Notes under the pieces: model-generated | Seen by the model: only the letters and a program-made list of their open reading frames with translations | Told to the model about the DNA's origin: nothing | Databases searched by the model: none | Part shown: piece after piece, positions 11,350 through 18,866 of the stretch | How positions within the stretch are numbered: the stretch's first letter is position 1 | Layout: every line of letters begins with the position of its first letter | DNA from: Candidatus Planktophila sp. | Lineage (GTDB): Bacteria; Actinomycetota; Actinomycetes; Nanopelagicales; Nanopelagicaceae | Assembly (NCBI GenBank): GCA_030649935.1 | Contig: JAUSFN010000034.1 | Location: forward strand, 1 to 43,965 | Direction: 5' to 3' | DNA length: 43,965 bases | Translations under genes and position numbers: made by a program

Positions 11350-12789
11350 ATGCGTAGAGCAAAGATTGTGTGCACGTTGGGGCCAGCCGTTGAATCCCCA
11401 GAGCTGATTAAAGCTCTCATTGATGCCGGTATGAATATGGCTAGATTAAATCTTTCACATGGTTCCTATGAGGAGCATCAAGCCCGTCTAAATCTAGTTA
11501 GGGAATCGGCACATGCAGCTGGGCGGCCGGTGGCAATTCTTGTGGATCTTCAAGGTCCAAAGATTCGACTCGCTCGATTTTCTGCAGGCCCACATGAGCT
11601 AGCTCGTGGAGATATCTTTACTATCACGACCGATGAAATTGAAGGCACAAAAGAGCGGGTTGGAACTACGTATAAAGGCCTTCCAGGAGATTGCAAAATC
11701 GGAGACCGCATTTTAATCGATGATGGAAAGGTGACTGTCGAGGTTATTGAAGTTAAGGGTTCTGATGTCATAACTAAAGTAATTGAGCCTGGCGCAGTCA
11801 GTAATAATAAAGGAATCAATCTCCCGGGAGTGGCCGTGTCGGTTCCTGCTCTGTCTGAGAAAGATATTGAAGATTTACGGTGGGGCCTTCGCGCAGGTGC
11901 CGACTTCATTGCACTTTCTTTTGTTCGTAACGCTGCAGATATCAAGGATGTTCATAAAATTATGGATGAAGAAGGCATTCGCCTTCCTGTTATTGCCAAA
12001 ATTGAAAAACCACAAGCCGTTGCAAACATCGAGCACATAGTCGATGCCTTTGATGGAATTATGGTTGCTCGTGGAGATCTAGGTGTTGAGCTTCCAATTG
12101 AAGATGTGCCACTTGTACAAAAACTTTGTGTCGAACTTGCTCGAGATATGGCAAAGCCTGTAATCGTTGCGACTCAAATGCTTGAATCAATGATTACAAA
12201 TTCGCGACCTACACGCGCCGAGGCTACCGATTGCGCAAATGCGGTTCTAGATGGCGCTGACGCCTTGATGCTCTCTGGTGAAACTAGCATCGGTGAGTTT
12301 CCAATTGAGGCCGTTCAGACTATGGCGCGTATTATTCAAAAAACTGAAGAGGGCGGTTTAGATCGAATACGCCCTATCAAGACCGCACCTCGAACAAAGG
12401 GTGGCGCAATCACAAAAGCGGCGACCGAAGTTGGCGCGATCGTTGACGCTAAGTATTTAGTTGCATTTACCCAGAGTGGTGATTCAGCTCGTCGAATGTC
12501 GCGTCTTCGCTCTCCTATTCCAATCCTTGCGATGACTCCGGAGGTCGGCACATACAATCGCTTAGCCCTTTCCTGGGGGATTGAATCAATGTTGACCCCT
12601 GTCGTGGGAGCGACCGACGAGATGGTGAAGTTAGTCGATGCCGTCCTGATCGAATCAGGAAGAGCGGAAATTGGCGATAACGTCATGATCGTTGCAGGCG
12701 CTCCGCCAGGAATTCCAGGCTCGACAAATGCGATGCGAGTGCACCGCGTTGGCGATGCCGTTGGTGGCGCAGCACCGGCCTACCGATAA
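11350..12789 (+). CDS. pyk: Pyruvate kinase
   Basis: Pyk transfers phosphate from phosphoenolpyruvate to ADP, the last step of glycolysis. It has 479 residues. The N-terminal RRAKIVCTLGPA, the catalytic lysine in AKIEKPQAV (near 218), the metal-site VARGDLGVELP (near 240) and the ATQMLESM segment are all present. The C-terminal allosteric domain is complete. The start is ATG, 9 bp after gltD. Its stop codon TAA (12787-12789) forms part of a likely -10 box for the tRNA gene that follows. Linkage of gltBD, pyk and the ANTAR regulator is the usual actinobacterial order. Confidence 0.97.
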   Translation: MRRAKIVCTLGPAVESPELIKALIDAGMNMARLNLSHGSYEEHQARLNLVRESAHAAGRPVAILVDLQGPKIRLARFSAGPHELARGDIFTITTDEIEGTKERVGTTYKGLPGDCKIGDRILIDDGKVTVEVIEVKGSDVITKVIEPGAVSNNKGINLPGVAVSVPALSEKDIEDLRWGLRAGADFIALSFVRNAADIKDVHKIMDEEGIRLPVIAKIEKPQAVANIEHIVDAFDGIMVARGDLGVELPIEDVPLVQKLCVELARDMAKPVIVATQMLESMITNSRPTRAEATDCANAVLDGADALMLSGETSIGEFPIEAVQTMARIIQKTEEGGLDRIRPIKTAPRTKGGAITKAATEVGAIVDAKYLVAFTQSGDSARRMSRLRSPIPILAMTPEVGTYNRLALSWGIESMLTPVVGATDEMVKLVDAVLIESGRAEIGDNVMIVAGAPPGIPGSTNAMRVHRVGDAVGGAAPAYR

Positions 12790-12792
12790 GAT
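12787..12792 (+). promoter_or_regulatory. Candidate -10 box of the tRNA gene
   Basis: TAAGAT overlaps the pyk stop codon and lies 12 nt before the first base of the tRNA, which would put the transcription start about 4-5 nt upstream of the mature 5' end. No well-spaced -35 is clear: TTGGTG at 12761 is 20 nt away. Processing from a pyk read-through transcript is equally possible. Confidence 0.35.
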
Positions 12793-12803
12793 TGCCCAGT
12801 AGC

Positions 12804-12876
12804 GCCTCGGTACTCCAACGGTAGAGAGGGCAGTCTCAAACACTGCATAGTGTCGGTTCGAATCCGACTCGAGGCA
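12804..12876 (+). tRNA. tRNA with anticodon CAA (leucine, UUG codon); short variable loop
   Basis: A complete cloverleaf of 73 nt. The acceptor stem is 12804-12810 with 12869-12875 (7 bp, the last a G-T wobble). The D stem is a 3-bp CTC/GAG (12813-12815, 12826-12828) with GG in the loop. The anticodon stem is GCAGT/ACTGC, with loop CTCAAAC and anticodon CAA at 12837-12839. The variable loop is only 5 nt (12847-12851). The T stem is GTCGG/CCGAC with loop TTCGAAT. The discriminator base is A and CCA is not encoded. CAA means leucine, and A73 and the D-arm layout (3-bp stem, GGTAGA) resemble leucine tRNAs. However, leucine tRNAs normally have a long class-II variable arm, which is missing here. 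Confidence 0.93.
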
Positions 12877-12914
12877 CGCACGCTGCATGTACATCCTGAA
12901 GGGGTGAAAAGGAT

Positions 12915-13490
12915 ATGAGCATTCGAATTCTCGTTGCCGAAGATGAAGCGCTCATACGTATGGATTTAGTTGAGATGCTCCAAGGCGCTGGCTATGAAGT
13001 CGTGGCTCAAGCCTCCAATGGGCAAGAAGCTGTGGATTTAGCGCTTGTACATAAGCCCGATCTAGCTATTTTAGATGTGAAAATGCCGGTTTTAGATGGC
13101 ATATCGGCGGCGGAAAAGATAATTGATGTATCTCCAGTTTTAATGCTTACCGCATATTCGCAAAAAGAGCTCATCGATCGCGCGCGCGATGCCGGGGTGA
13201 TGGCCTACGTAGTGAAACCCTTCACCATTGGTGACTTAATTCCAGCTATTGAAATTGCGATAAGTAGACATCTGCAGATGAGCACATTAGCTGCCGAAGT
13301 TGCCGATTTACATGATCGCCTTGAGACTCGCAAATTAATCGATCGGGCCAAGGGGATTTTGATGAAGGCGTTGAATTTGCCCGAGCCTGAGGCCTTTTCA
13401 TGGATCCAACGGGCGGCGATGGACCGTCGAATGAGTATGAAGGCTGTGGCTGAGGCGGTTATCAATCCAGAGGCGGTTCCGCCACATTAG
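12915..13490 (+). CDS. pdtaR: ANTAR-domain response regulator (PdtaR type)
   Basis: A response regulator whose output domain binds RNA and acts as an antiterminator on transcripts with paired hexaloop hairpins. It has 191 residues. The receiver domain (about 4-120) carries acidic E9/D10/E11, phospho-acceptor D54 in AILDVKMP, the threonine of MLTAYS and K102 in VKPF. A helical linker follows, then the ANTAR three-helix bundle (about 135-187) with LIDRAKGILM, the AFSWIQ segment and MKAVAEAVI. The Shine-Dalgarno is AAAAGGAT. It follows the tRNA, and the livKHMGF importer comes next on the same strand. No cognate histidine kinase is in the window. Confidence 0.93.
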   Translation: MSIRILVAEDEALIRMDLVEMLQGAGYEVVAQASNGQEAVDLALVHKPDLAILDVKMPVLDGISAAEKIIDVSPVLMLTAYSQKELIDRARDAGVMAYVVKPFTIGDLIPAIEIAISRHLQMSTLAAEVADLHDRLETRKLIDRAKGILMKALNLPEPEAFSWIQRAAMDRRMSMKAVAEAVINPEAVPPH

Positions 13491-13558
13491 CTACCTGATT
13501 TTGTGGTGATTTTCTCTCCTTTATAACGAAAAAGAAATACTTTTTGCTCACTTTTTCC

Positions 13559-13588
13559 TTGTTTAGTGCTAGCACTAGGCATTACCCT
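13559..13588 (+). promoter_or_regulatory. Predicted livK promoter with palindromic operator in the spacer
   Basis: TTGTTT (13559-13564), an 18-nt spacer and TACCCT (13583-13588, a TANNNT actinobacterial -10) form a plausible promoter about 45 bp upstream of livK. A perfect 14-bp palindrome, TAGTGCTAGCACTA (13564-13577), lies almost wholly within the spacer, where a bound regulator could block or reshape the promoter. A second perfect palindrome, GTCCCGGGAC (13601-13610), lies in the predicted leader. The palindromes are seen directly; the promoter and operator roles are inferred. Confidence 0.45.
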
Positions 13589-13633
13589 CAACACCTCCCT
13601 GTCCCGGGACGAAATGAATAGGAAAGGCAATAC

Positions 13634-14800
13634 ATGAACATAAAGATTCAGCGTTCACTTGCCGTTGTATCAGCCGCCGCTCTCGTTTTCGGAGTTGCGT
13701 CAGCATCAACAGCACAGGCAGCAAAACATAAGGCTAAAGTTGTTTACATCGCATACCAAGGTCCACTTTCAGGTGGAGAAGCATCAACTGGTATCGATGA
13801 GCAGAATGCAGTGAAGTATGCGGTAAAGCTCTTCAATGCAAGAAGTGAGAATAAGAAGAAATTCAATGTCAAGGTAGTTTCAGTAGATGACCAGGGAGAT
13901 CCAGCTGTTGCATCAACAGTTGCCCCAGGCATTGGAGCTAATAAGAATGTGCTTGGCGTGGTTGGACCTGCATACTCAGGTGCAACAATCGCATCACTTC
14001 CATATTACAAGGCCGGTGGATTAGTTCTCATCTCACCATCTGCTACACGTGTTTCACTTACAGATCCAACATCTCCAGACTTTGGCGGACCAGTGTTCCA
14101 CCGTGTCGTAGGTAAAGATGATCTACAAGGCCCAGCGTTGGCTAAGTATGCAACTCAAGGAGTTTCATCAGCTAAGGTATTTGTTTTCGATGATCAATCA
14201 GCATATGCCGTACCTCTTCGTGGCTACGTTGAAGCCGGCTTGAAGAAGGTAGCTGGAGCATCAGTTGTAGGTGGAGACTCAGTTCCTAATACAACAACTG
14301 ATTTCAGCCCAACAATTGCAAAGATTAAAACATCTGGCGCAACTGTTGTTATCTACACTGGTTACTACAGCCAAGCAGCTGTATTTATTAAGCAGCTCCG
14401 TGACTCAGGTTCAACAGCGATATTTGCTGGTGGCGACGGAGTCTTCAACCAAGAGTTCCCAAAGCTTGCAGGTGCAGCAGCTGAAGGTTCACGTATTACT
14501 GGTGTAGGTGGATTAGCTGGAATTAGCAAAAAACTTGAAGCTGATTTCAAGAAGCAAATGGGTGTTTCATCTGGTGTTTACTCAGTTGAATCATTCGATG
14601 CTGCAAATATCCTGCTTGAGGGTATAAAGAAAGGAAACACAACTCGCGCCAAGATGCTTAAGTTTGTTAAGTCATACAAGGGTAAGAGCGTGAGTGGAAA
14701 CAAGATTGTCTTCGATAAGAATGGAGATATTTCTTACGGACTCTTTGCTGGATTTACTTCAAAGGGCGGCGTTCTAGTAAATACAGGTATCGTTAAGTAG
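13634..14800 (+). CDS. livK: Branched-chain amino-acid-type ABC transporter, substrate-binding protein
   Basis: A periplasmic-binding-protein-like type I (Leu/Ile/Val family) receptor for the importer encoded downstream. It has 388 residues. The signal peptide is clear: charged MNIKIQR, hydrophobic core to about 24, then STAQA with predicted cleavage near residue 29. The mature part begins VVYIAYQGPLSGGEASTGI and has the typical GVVGPAYSG and FVFDDQSAYA segments. The protein contains no cysteine at all, so it has no lipobox and cannot be anchored by Lgt, unlike most actinobacterial binding proteins. Codon use is noticeably uniform, suggesting high expression. GGAAAGG precedes the ATG. Exact ligand unknown: branched-chain amino acids, other amino acids, or amides and urea are possible for this family. 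Confidence 0.93.
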   Translation: MNIKIQRSLAVVSAAALVFGVASASTAQAAKHKAKVVYIAYQGPLSGGEASTGIDEQNAVKYAVKLFNARSENKKKFNVKVVSVDDQGDPAVASTVAPGIGANKNVLGVVGPAYSGATIASLPYYKAGGLVLISPSATRVSLTDPTSPDFGGPVFHRVVGKDDLQGPALAKYATQGVSSAKVFVFDDQSAYAVPLRGYVEAGLKKVAGASVVGGDSVPNTTTDFSPTIAKIKTSGATVVIYTGYYSQAAVFIKQLRDSGSTAIFAGGDGVFNQEFPKLAGAAAEGSRITGVGGLAGISKKLEADFKKQMGVSSGVYSVESFDAANILLEGIKKGNTTRAKMLKFVKSYKGKSVSGNKIVFDKNGDISYGLFAGFTSKGGVLVNTGIVK

Positions 14801-14836
14801 TTATTTCATAGCTACTTAGCTACAACGCTTATGAGT

Positions 14837-14884
14837 TAGTGGGTGTTTCGGAAATCTCTTTAGAGGGCTCTGAAACACCCACTA
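14837..14884 (+). terminator. Strong hairpin between livK and livH (attenuator or stabiliser)
   Basis: A perfect 13-bp inverted repeat, TAGTGGGTGTTTC (14837-14849) and its complement (14872-14884), encloses a 22-nt loop with a smaller CTCT-TT-AGAG stem. No U-tract follows, so it is not a standard intrinsic terminator. Its place directly after the binding-protein gene fits a partial terminator or 3' stabiliser that keeps livK mRNA above the levels of livHMGF, as known in other binding-protein operons. Confidence 0.6.
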
Positions 14885-14934
14885 CTTACGTAGAGTTTCA
14901 ATTTGTTTATCTCATTAATTGTCAAAGGAGTGCA

Positions 14935-15885
14935 ATGTTTGATGTCTTGATTCATCAGTTTTGGTCATTAACGATCGCTGGAGTCGCACTCGGTTTTATC
15001 TATGTTCTTATCTCGCTCGGCTACACCATGGTGTACGGAGTTCTGCGAATGATTAACTTCGCTAACTCTGAAATCTTTATGTGGGGAACTTTCGGAACTG
15101 TCATTACTAATCGTGATCTTTTCAATTACACCCAGACTTCGGAGCCTGCTAAAGGGTGGAAGTTAGCCCTCGTTCTGATAACAGCTTTGCTCATGTCGAT
15201 GTTTGTTGCCGCTCTGACCGCGGTTTTTGTAGAGCTTGTCGCTTATCGTCGCTTACGCATGAAGGGTACTAATCGGTTAGCAACATTGATTTCCGCGATT
15301 GGAATCTCAATCGCTCTCCAGGAAGTTATGCGGTTGCTGACAAGTTCACGCCCAGTAGGTTCGCCTCGAATTTTAGAGAAAATTATTTTGACTGAAATTT
15401 GGGGCGCAAATGTGCGTCTCGACACAGTTATTACTATTATTGCGGCAGCGATAATCTATTTCATTCTTGAACGTTTCATTAAATTATCACGTATGGGTAA
15501 AGCCATTCGGGCAGTTTCGCAAAATGAAGATGCTGCAAAGTTAATGGGAGTTAATTTAAACCGTGTTATCACAACGACTTTCTTAGTTGGAGGACTTGCT
15601 ACCGGAGCCGCTGCCTTCTTCTATATAACTGTTTTTGAATACACAAAGTTCAATATCGGATTTACGATGGGAATGGCCGCCTTTACAGCGGCAGTACTCG
15701 GTGGAATTGGAAATATTAGAGGAGCGTTTTTCGGAGGATTAAGCCTAGGTCTTCTTGAGGTCTATGCCTCGGCCGTACTCGGCACCCAATGGAAGGCGGT
15801 TACAGTATTCGTGGTACTTGTATTAGTTCTTCTCTTTAAGCCAAATGGATTATTTGGCGAAGCCGTCCAGCAGACGAGGGCATAG
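14935..15885 (+). CDS. livH: Branched-chain amino-acid-type ABC transporter permease (LivH)
   Basis: First membrane subunit of the importer, forming the translocation path with LivM. It has 316 residues from the chosen ATG, with about eight hydrophobic segments. The GYTMVYGVLRMINFANSE segment at the N-terminus and the RAVSQNEDAAKLMGVN cytoplasmic loop (which docks to the ATPases) are typical of LivH. An open frame extends upstream to 14839, but AAAGGAG (14924-14930) just before ATG 14935, and the hairpin overlapping the extension, favour this start. It ends 4 bp before livM. Confidence 0.95.
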   Translation: MFDVLIHQFWSLTIAGVALGFIYVLISLGYTMVYGVLRMINFANSEIFMWGTFGTVITNRDLFNYTQTSEPAKGWKLALVLITALLMSMFVAALTAVFVELVAYRRLRMKGTNRLATLISAIGISIALQEVMRLLTSSRPVGSPRILEKIILTEIWGANVRLDTVITIIAAAIIYFILERFIKLSRMGKAIRAVSQNEDAAKLMGVNLNRVITTTFLVGGLATGAAAFFYITVFEYTKFNIGFTMGMAAFTAAVLGGIGNIRGAFFGGLSLGLLEVYASAVLGTQWKAVTVFVVLVLVLLFKPNGLFGEAVQQTRA

Positions 15886-15889
15886 GAAT

Positions 15890-16927
15890 ATGAAAATACG
15901 AAATTTCTTCAATCTTCGCGACTTTGGTGCGGGTCTCTGGGAGCGCTCCAATCGCCTTCAGCGTATAGGTATAGCACTCGGCTCCATTTTGTTAGTTGGT
16001 CTTTTACCTTTTGCAGGCGCCAGCTTTTTAGCAACTCCTATTGCATCTTATGATGCTGTCCTGGTTTATCCTGTTGGAGTCTTTGTATTAATGGCACTTG
16101 GCCTCAATATCGTCGTAGGAAAATCTGGAATGCTGGATTTGGGATATGTCGCCTTCTTTGCAATTGGGGCCTACACAATGGCGCTTATGGGTACCCATAC
16201 TGGTTTAAATACCTGGGAGATCATGCCTTTTGGAGTTGGTTTTGCAATGTTGGCAGGCGTATTACTTGGATTGCCTACACTTCGCCTTCGTGGTGACTAT
16301 TTAGCGATCGTAACTTTGGGCTTTGGTGAGATCGTTCGCCTTATAGCTCTTAATTCATCATGGACGAAAGGTCCAAATGGAATTGCAAATATTCCAATGC
16401 CACCGGATATCGGACCTCTGAAGTTCAAACTAGATGATCAAAAAGTCTTCTTTTGGGTCGTTGTAATAATGATCTTGCTAACTATTTGGATGATTCGACG
16501 ACTAAGCGTTCGCCGCCCTGGTCGTGCGTGGGAGGCAATTCGACAGGATGAAGATGCTGCTGAACTTATGGGCGTGCCGACTCTTAAATACAAGATTTGG
16601 TCATTCACATTAGGAGCTGCAGTTGGCGGCGCCGCAGGCGTGTTGTATGCATCTAAAAATCTATTTATCGCACCTGAAATGTTTACTCTTAACGTCTCAA
16701 TTTTGATTCTCTCTTGCGTTGTTTTTGGTGGAATTGGAAATATTTGGGGAGTAGTCGTTGGTGCAACGATCCTCGGATATTTGCCAGATCGAATCCGTTT
16801 TATCTCTGATGCACGTTTATTGGTTTTCGGAACGGTTCTGGTCGTTGTAATGAACTTTAGGCCAGATGGTCTTTTACCACGTAAAAAACGTGAGAAAGCA
16901 ATCGTCAAGAGAGAGGTAAGCGCTTAA
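15890..16927 (+). CDS. livM: Branched-chain amino-acid-type ABC transporter permease (LivM)
   Basis: Second membrane subunit of the importer. It has 345 residues. A 38-residue charged N-terminus precedes the first membrane segment, and about eight to nine hydrophobic segments follow. The diagnostic [20 protein letters not shown] stretch and the cytoplasmic [16 protein letters not shown] ATPase-docking loop are present. ATG 15890 was chosen over an upstream in-frame ATG at 15845, which lies inside livH; a weak AGGAAT precedes it. The stop is immediately followed by the livG ATG with no gap. Confidence 0.95.
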   Translation: MKIRNFFNLRDFGAGLWERSNRLQRIGIALGSILLVGLLPFAGASFLATPIASYDAVLVYPVGVFVLMALGLNIVVGKSGMLDLGYVAFFAIGAYTMALMGTHTGLNTWEIMPFGVGFAMLAGVLLGLPTLRLRGDYLAIVTLGFGEIVRLIALNSSWTKGPNGIANIPMPPDIGPLKFKLDDQKVFFWVVVIMILLTIWMIRRLSVRRPGRAWEAIRQDEDAAELMGVPTLKYKIWSFTLGAAVGGAAGVLYASKNLFIAPEMFTLNVSILILSCVVFGGIGNIWGVVVGATILGYLPDRIRFISDARLLVFGTVLVVVMNFRPDGLLPRKKREKAIVKREVSA

Positions 16928-17704
16928 ATGTCTGAGCTCCTTCTTTCAATACAAAACTTAACCATGAAATTCGGTGGTGTAACAGCCCTTGGAGACGTAA
17001 ACCTTGAAGTTAAAAAGGGTGAGATTCTCGCGCTGATTGGCCCAAATGGTGCTGGTAAAACAACGGTATTCAATGTAATTACCGGCGTTTATAAGCCAAC
17101 AAACGGCTCAATTACTTTTGACGGTATTGCTTTGAAAGACCAAAAGCGTTTTCAAATCACTGCCTTAGGTATCGCACGCACTTTTCAGAATATTCGCCTA
17201 TGGGGAGATATGACAACCCTTGAAAACGTTATTACCGCGACCGATGTTCACAAAAAGAGCGGAGTTGTAGGAGCACTCTTTGGACTTCCACGAGCACGGC
17301 GCGAGGAAAAAGAGAATCGCGCTCGGGCTCATGAGATTTTGAAGTTCATTGGAATCGATGAGTACTCCGATCGATTGGCAAAGAATCTTCCATATGGAGT
17401 TCAACGTCGATTAGAGATCGCACGCGCAATGGGAACCTCTCCAAAACTATTACTACTCGATGAACCGGCAGCTGGCTTTAACCCTGCAGAAAAAGTTGAA
17501 CTAGCATCGTTGATTAAGAAGATTAGAGATGCTGGATATACCGTCCTTCTCATTGAGCACGATATGTCGCTGATTATGGGGATCTCAGATCGCGTGGCGG
17601 TTTTAGATTTCGGTATCAAAATCGCAGATGATCTGCCAAGCAAAGTGCAAAACGACCCCAAAGTTATTGAAGCCTATTTAGGAGTACCCGCAGATGCGTC
17701 TTGA
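16928..17704 (+). CDS. livG: Branched-chain amino-acid-type ABC transporter ATPase (LivG)
   Basis: One of the two cytoplasmic ATPases that power the importer. It has 258 residues. Walker A is GPNGAGKTT (38-46). The ABC signature has the LivG form [14 protein letters not shown] rather than LSGGQ. Walker B is [13 protein letters not shown] and the switch histidine lies in LLIEHDMSL. The LivG-specific insertion (about 95-135, [12 protein letters not shown] followed by a charged helix) is present. It starts directly at the livM stop and overlaps livF by 11 bp. Confidence 0.97.
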   Translation: MSELLLSIQNLTMKFGGVTALGDVNLEVKKGEILALIGPNGAGKTTVFNVITGVYKPTNGSITFDGIALKDQKRFQITALGIARTFQNIRLWGDMTTLENVITATDVHKKSGVVGALFGLPRARREEKENRARAHEILKFIGIDEYSDRLAKNLPYGVQRRLEIARAMGTSPKLLLLDEPAAGFNPAEKVELASLIKKIRDAGYTVLLIEHDMSLIMGISDRVAVLDFGIKIADDLPSKVQNDPKVIEAYLGVPADAS

Positions 17705-18416
17705 AATTAAAGATCTTCACGTCCACTACGGCAAGATTGAAGCTATTAAAGGAATTTCTGTTGTCGTTAATCAAGGCGAAATTGTTACTTTAATCGGTGC
17801 AAACGGCGCAGGAAAAACTACAACGCTTAAGACAATATCGGGTCTTCGGAAAGTTTCAAGTGGTGCCATAATGTTCGATGGTCAAGATATCTCTAAAGTT
17901 CCAGCGCACGAGAGAGTAGATCTTGGAATCTCGCAAGCTCCAGAGGGACGTGGAATTTTTCCTGGCATGACTGTGTTAGAAAATCTTGAGATGGGAAAGT
18001 TTCACCGTAAAAATCGTCGACATGAGATGAGTGAAGATCTCGATAAGATTTATACACTTTTTCCACGTTTGAAGGAGCGTACATATCAGGCCGGCGGCAC
18101 TCTCTCTGGAGGAGAGCAGCAGATGCTTGCTATTGGCCGCGCCTTGATGGCCCGCCCTAAAGTTTTACTTCTTGATGAACCATCAATGGGACTTGCACCT
18201 CAAATGATTGCAAATATCTTTCGTATCATTACTGAGATTAACAAAACCGGCGTAACAATTCTGCTCGTCGAGCAAAATGCCCAACAAGCTCTGCAACGAG
18301 CACATCGTGCCTACATTCTAGAGACCGGCAACGTCGTTAAAGAGGCGGCAGCTGCCGATCTTCTCAACGATCCAGCGGTGCGCGAGGCTTATTTAGGTAC
18401 AGGAGCGCATAGCTAA
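17694..18416 (+). CDS. livF: Branched-chain amino-acid-type ABC transporter ATPase (LivF)
   Basis: Second ATPase of the importer. It has 240 residues. Walker A is GANGAGKTT (about 34-42). The Q-loop region contains the LivF hallmark ISQAPEGRGIFPGMTVLENL. The signature is LSGGEQQMLAIGRAL, Walker B is LLLDEPSMGLAP and the switch region is LLVEQNAQ. Its ATG lies 11 bp inside livG. It ends the liv operon 4 bp before the convergent thioesterase stop, with no room for a separate terminator. Confidence 0.97.
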   Translation: MRLEIKDLHVHYGKIEAIKGISVVVNQGEIVTLIGANGAGKTTTLKTISGLRKVSSGAIMFDGQDISKVPAHERVDLGISQAPEGRGIFPGMTVLENLEMGKFHRKNRRHEMSEDLDKIYTLFPRLKERTYQAGGTLSGGEQQMLAIGRALMARPKVLLLDEPSMGLAPQMIANIFRIITEINKTGVTILLVEQNAQQALQRAHRAYILETGNVVKEAAAADLLNDPAVREAYLGTGAHS

Positions 18417-18420
18417 AGTT

Positions 18421-18831
18421 TTAACGTTCTGCCAATATCAAACAAGTAATTCGCGCCGTGCATGTTCGTTCACCCTTATCATTAGATATGACAACATCGT
18501 AGGAACAGATTGTCTTTCCAAGAGATATTGCTGTGGCGACAGCGGTGACGATTCCATCTGTTGCCGATTTATGATGCGTCGCATTAATATCAAGTCCAAC
18601 AACCATCCGGTGGGGACCTGCATGAAGTGCGGCACCGACGGAGCCAATGGTTTCAGCTAAGACAACGCTAGCGCCGCCATGTAATAGTCCAATCGGTTGA
18701 GTATTTCCCTCAACTGGCATTGTGGCGACCAGCCTATGCGGAGAGGCTTCAATAATTTCAATGCCCATCTTTTTGCCTAATGCTCCTCCACCGCGTTCTT
18801 GAATAATTCTTAGGAATTTATCTTCGCTCAT
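18421..18831 (-). CDS. PaaI-type hotdog-fold acyl-CoA thioesterase
   Basis: A small hotdog-fold protein that probably hydrolyses an aryl- or acyl-CoA thioester. It has 136 residues from the chosen ATG. The family core GLLHGGASVVLAETIGSVGA carries the HGG turn and a Glu where the catalytic Asp/Glu sits, and the central GLDINATHHKSA strand is typical. An open frame extends upstream to 18927, but that part overlaps polA and has unusual composition, so ATG at 18831 (MSEDKFL) is preferred. It is convergent with livF and divergent from polA with a 35-bp gap, so their promoters must overlap neighbouring coding DNA. The physiological substrate is unknown. Confidence 0.88.
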   Translation of the reverse strand: MSEDKFLRIIQERGGGALGKKMGIEIIEASPHRLVATMPVEGNTQPIGLLHGGASVVLAETIGSVGAALHAGPHRMVVGLDINATHHKSATDGIVTAVATAISLGKTICSYDVVISNDKGERTCTARITCLILAER

Positions 18832-18866
18832 GCTGCGTACTCTACCGTGCAACCTACAATGAGCAC

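Noticed and set aside
13472-13483. GGCGG-TT-CCGCC inverted repeat at the end of pdtaR, a possible terminator.
   Set aside because: The loop is too small for the full stem, it lies within coding sequence, and no T-run follows.
13564-13577. Resemblance of the livK promoter palindrome to the CIRCE/HrcA heat-shock operator (AGCACT half-sites).
   Set aside because: CIRCE has a 9-nt spacer between longer arms; here the half-sites abut, and livK is not a heat-shock gene.
13491-13633. Search for a paired hexaloop ANTAR target RNA between pdtaR and livK.
   Set aside because: No two adjacent hairpins with matching hexaloops could be found by eye; the palindromes there have tiny or no loops.
14839-14934. 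Upstream extension of LivH by 32 residues.
   Set aside because: It would start within the arm of the 13-bp hairpin and adds a non-membrane stretch unlike LivH; a good Shine-Dalgarno supports ATG 14935.
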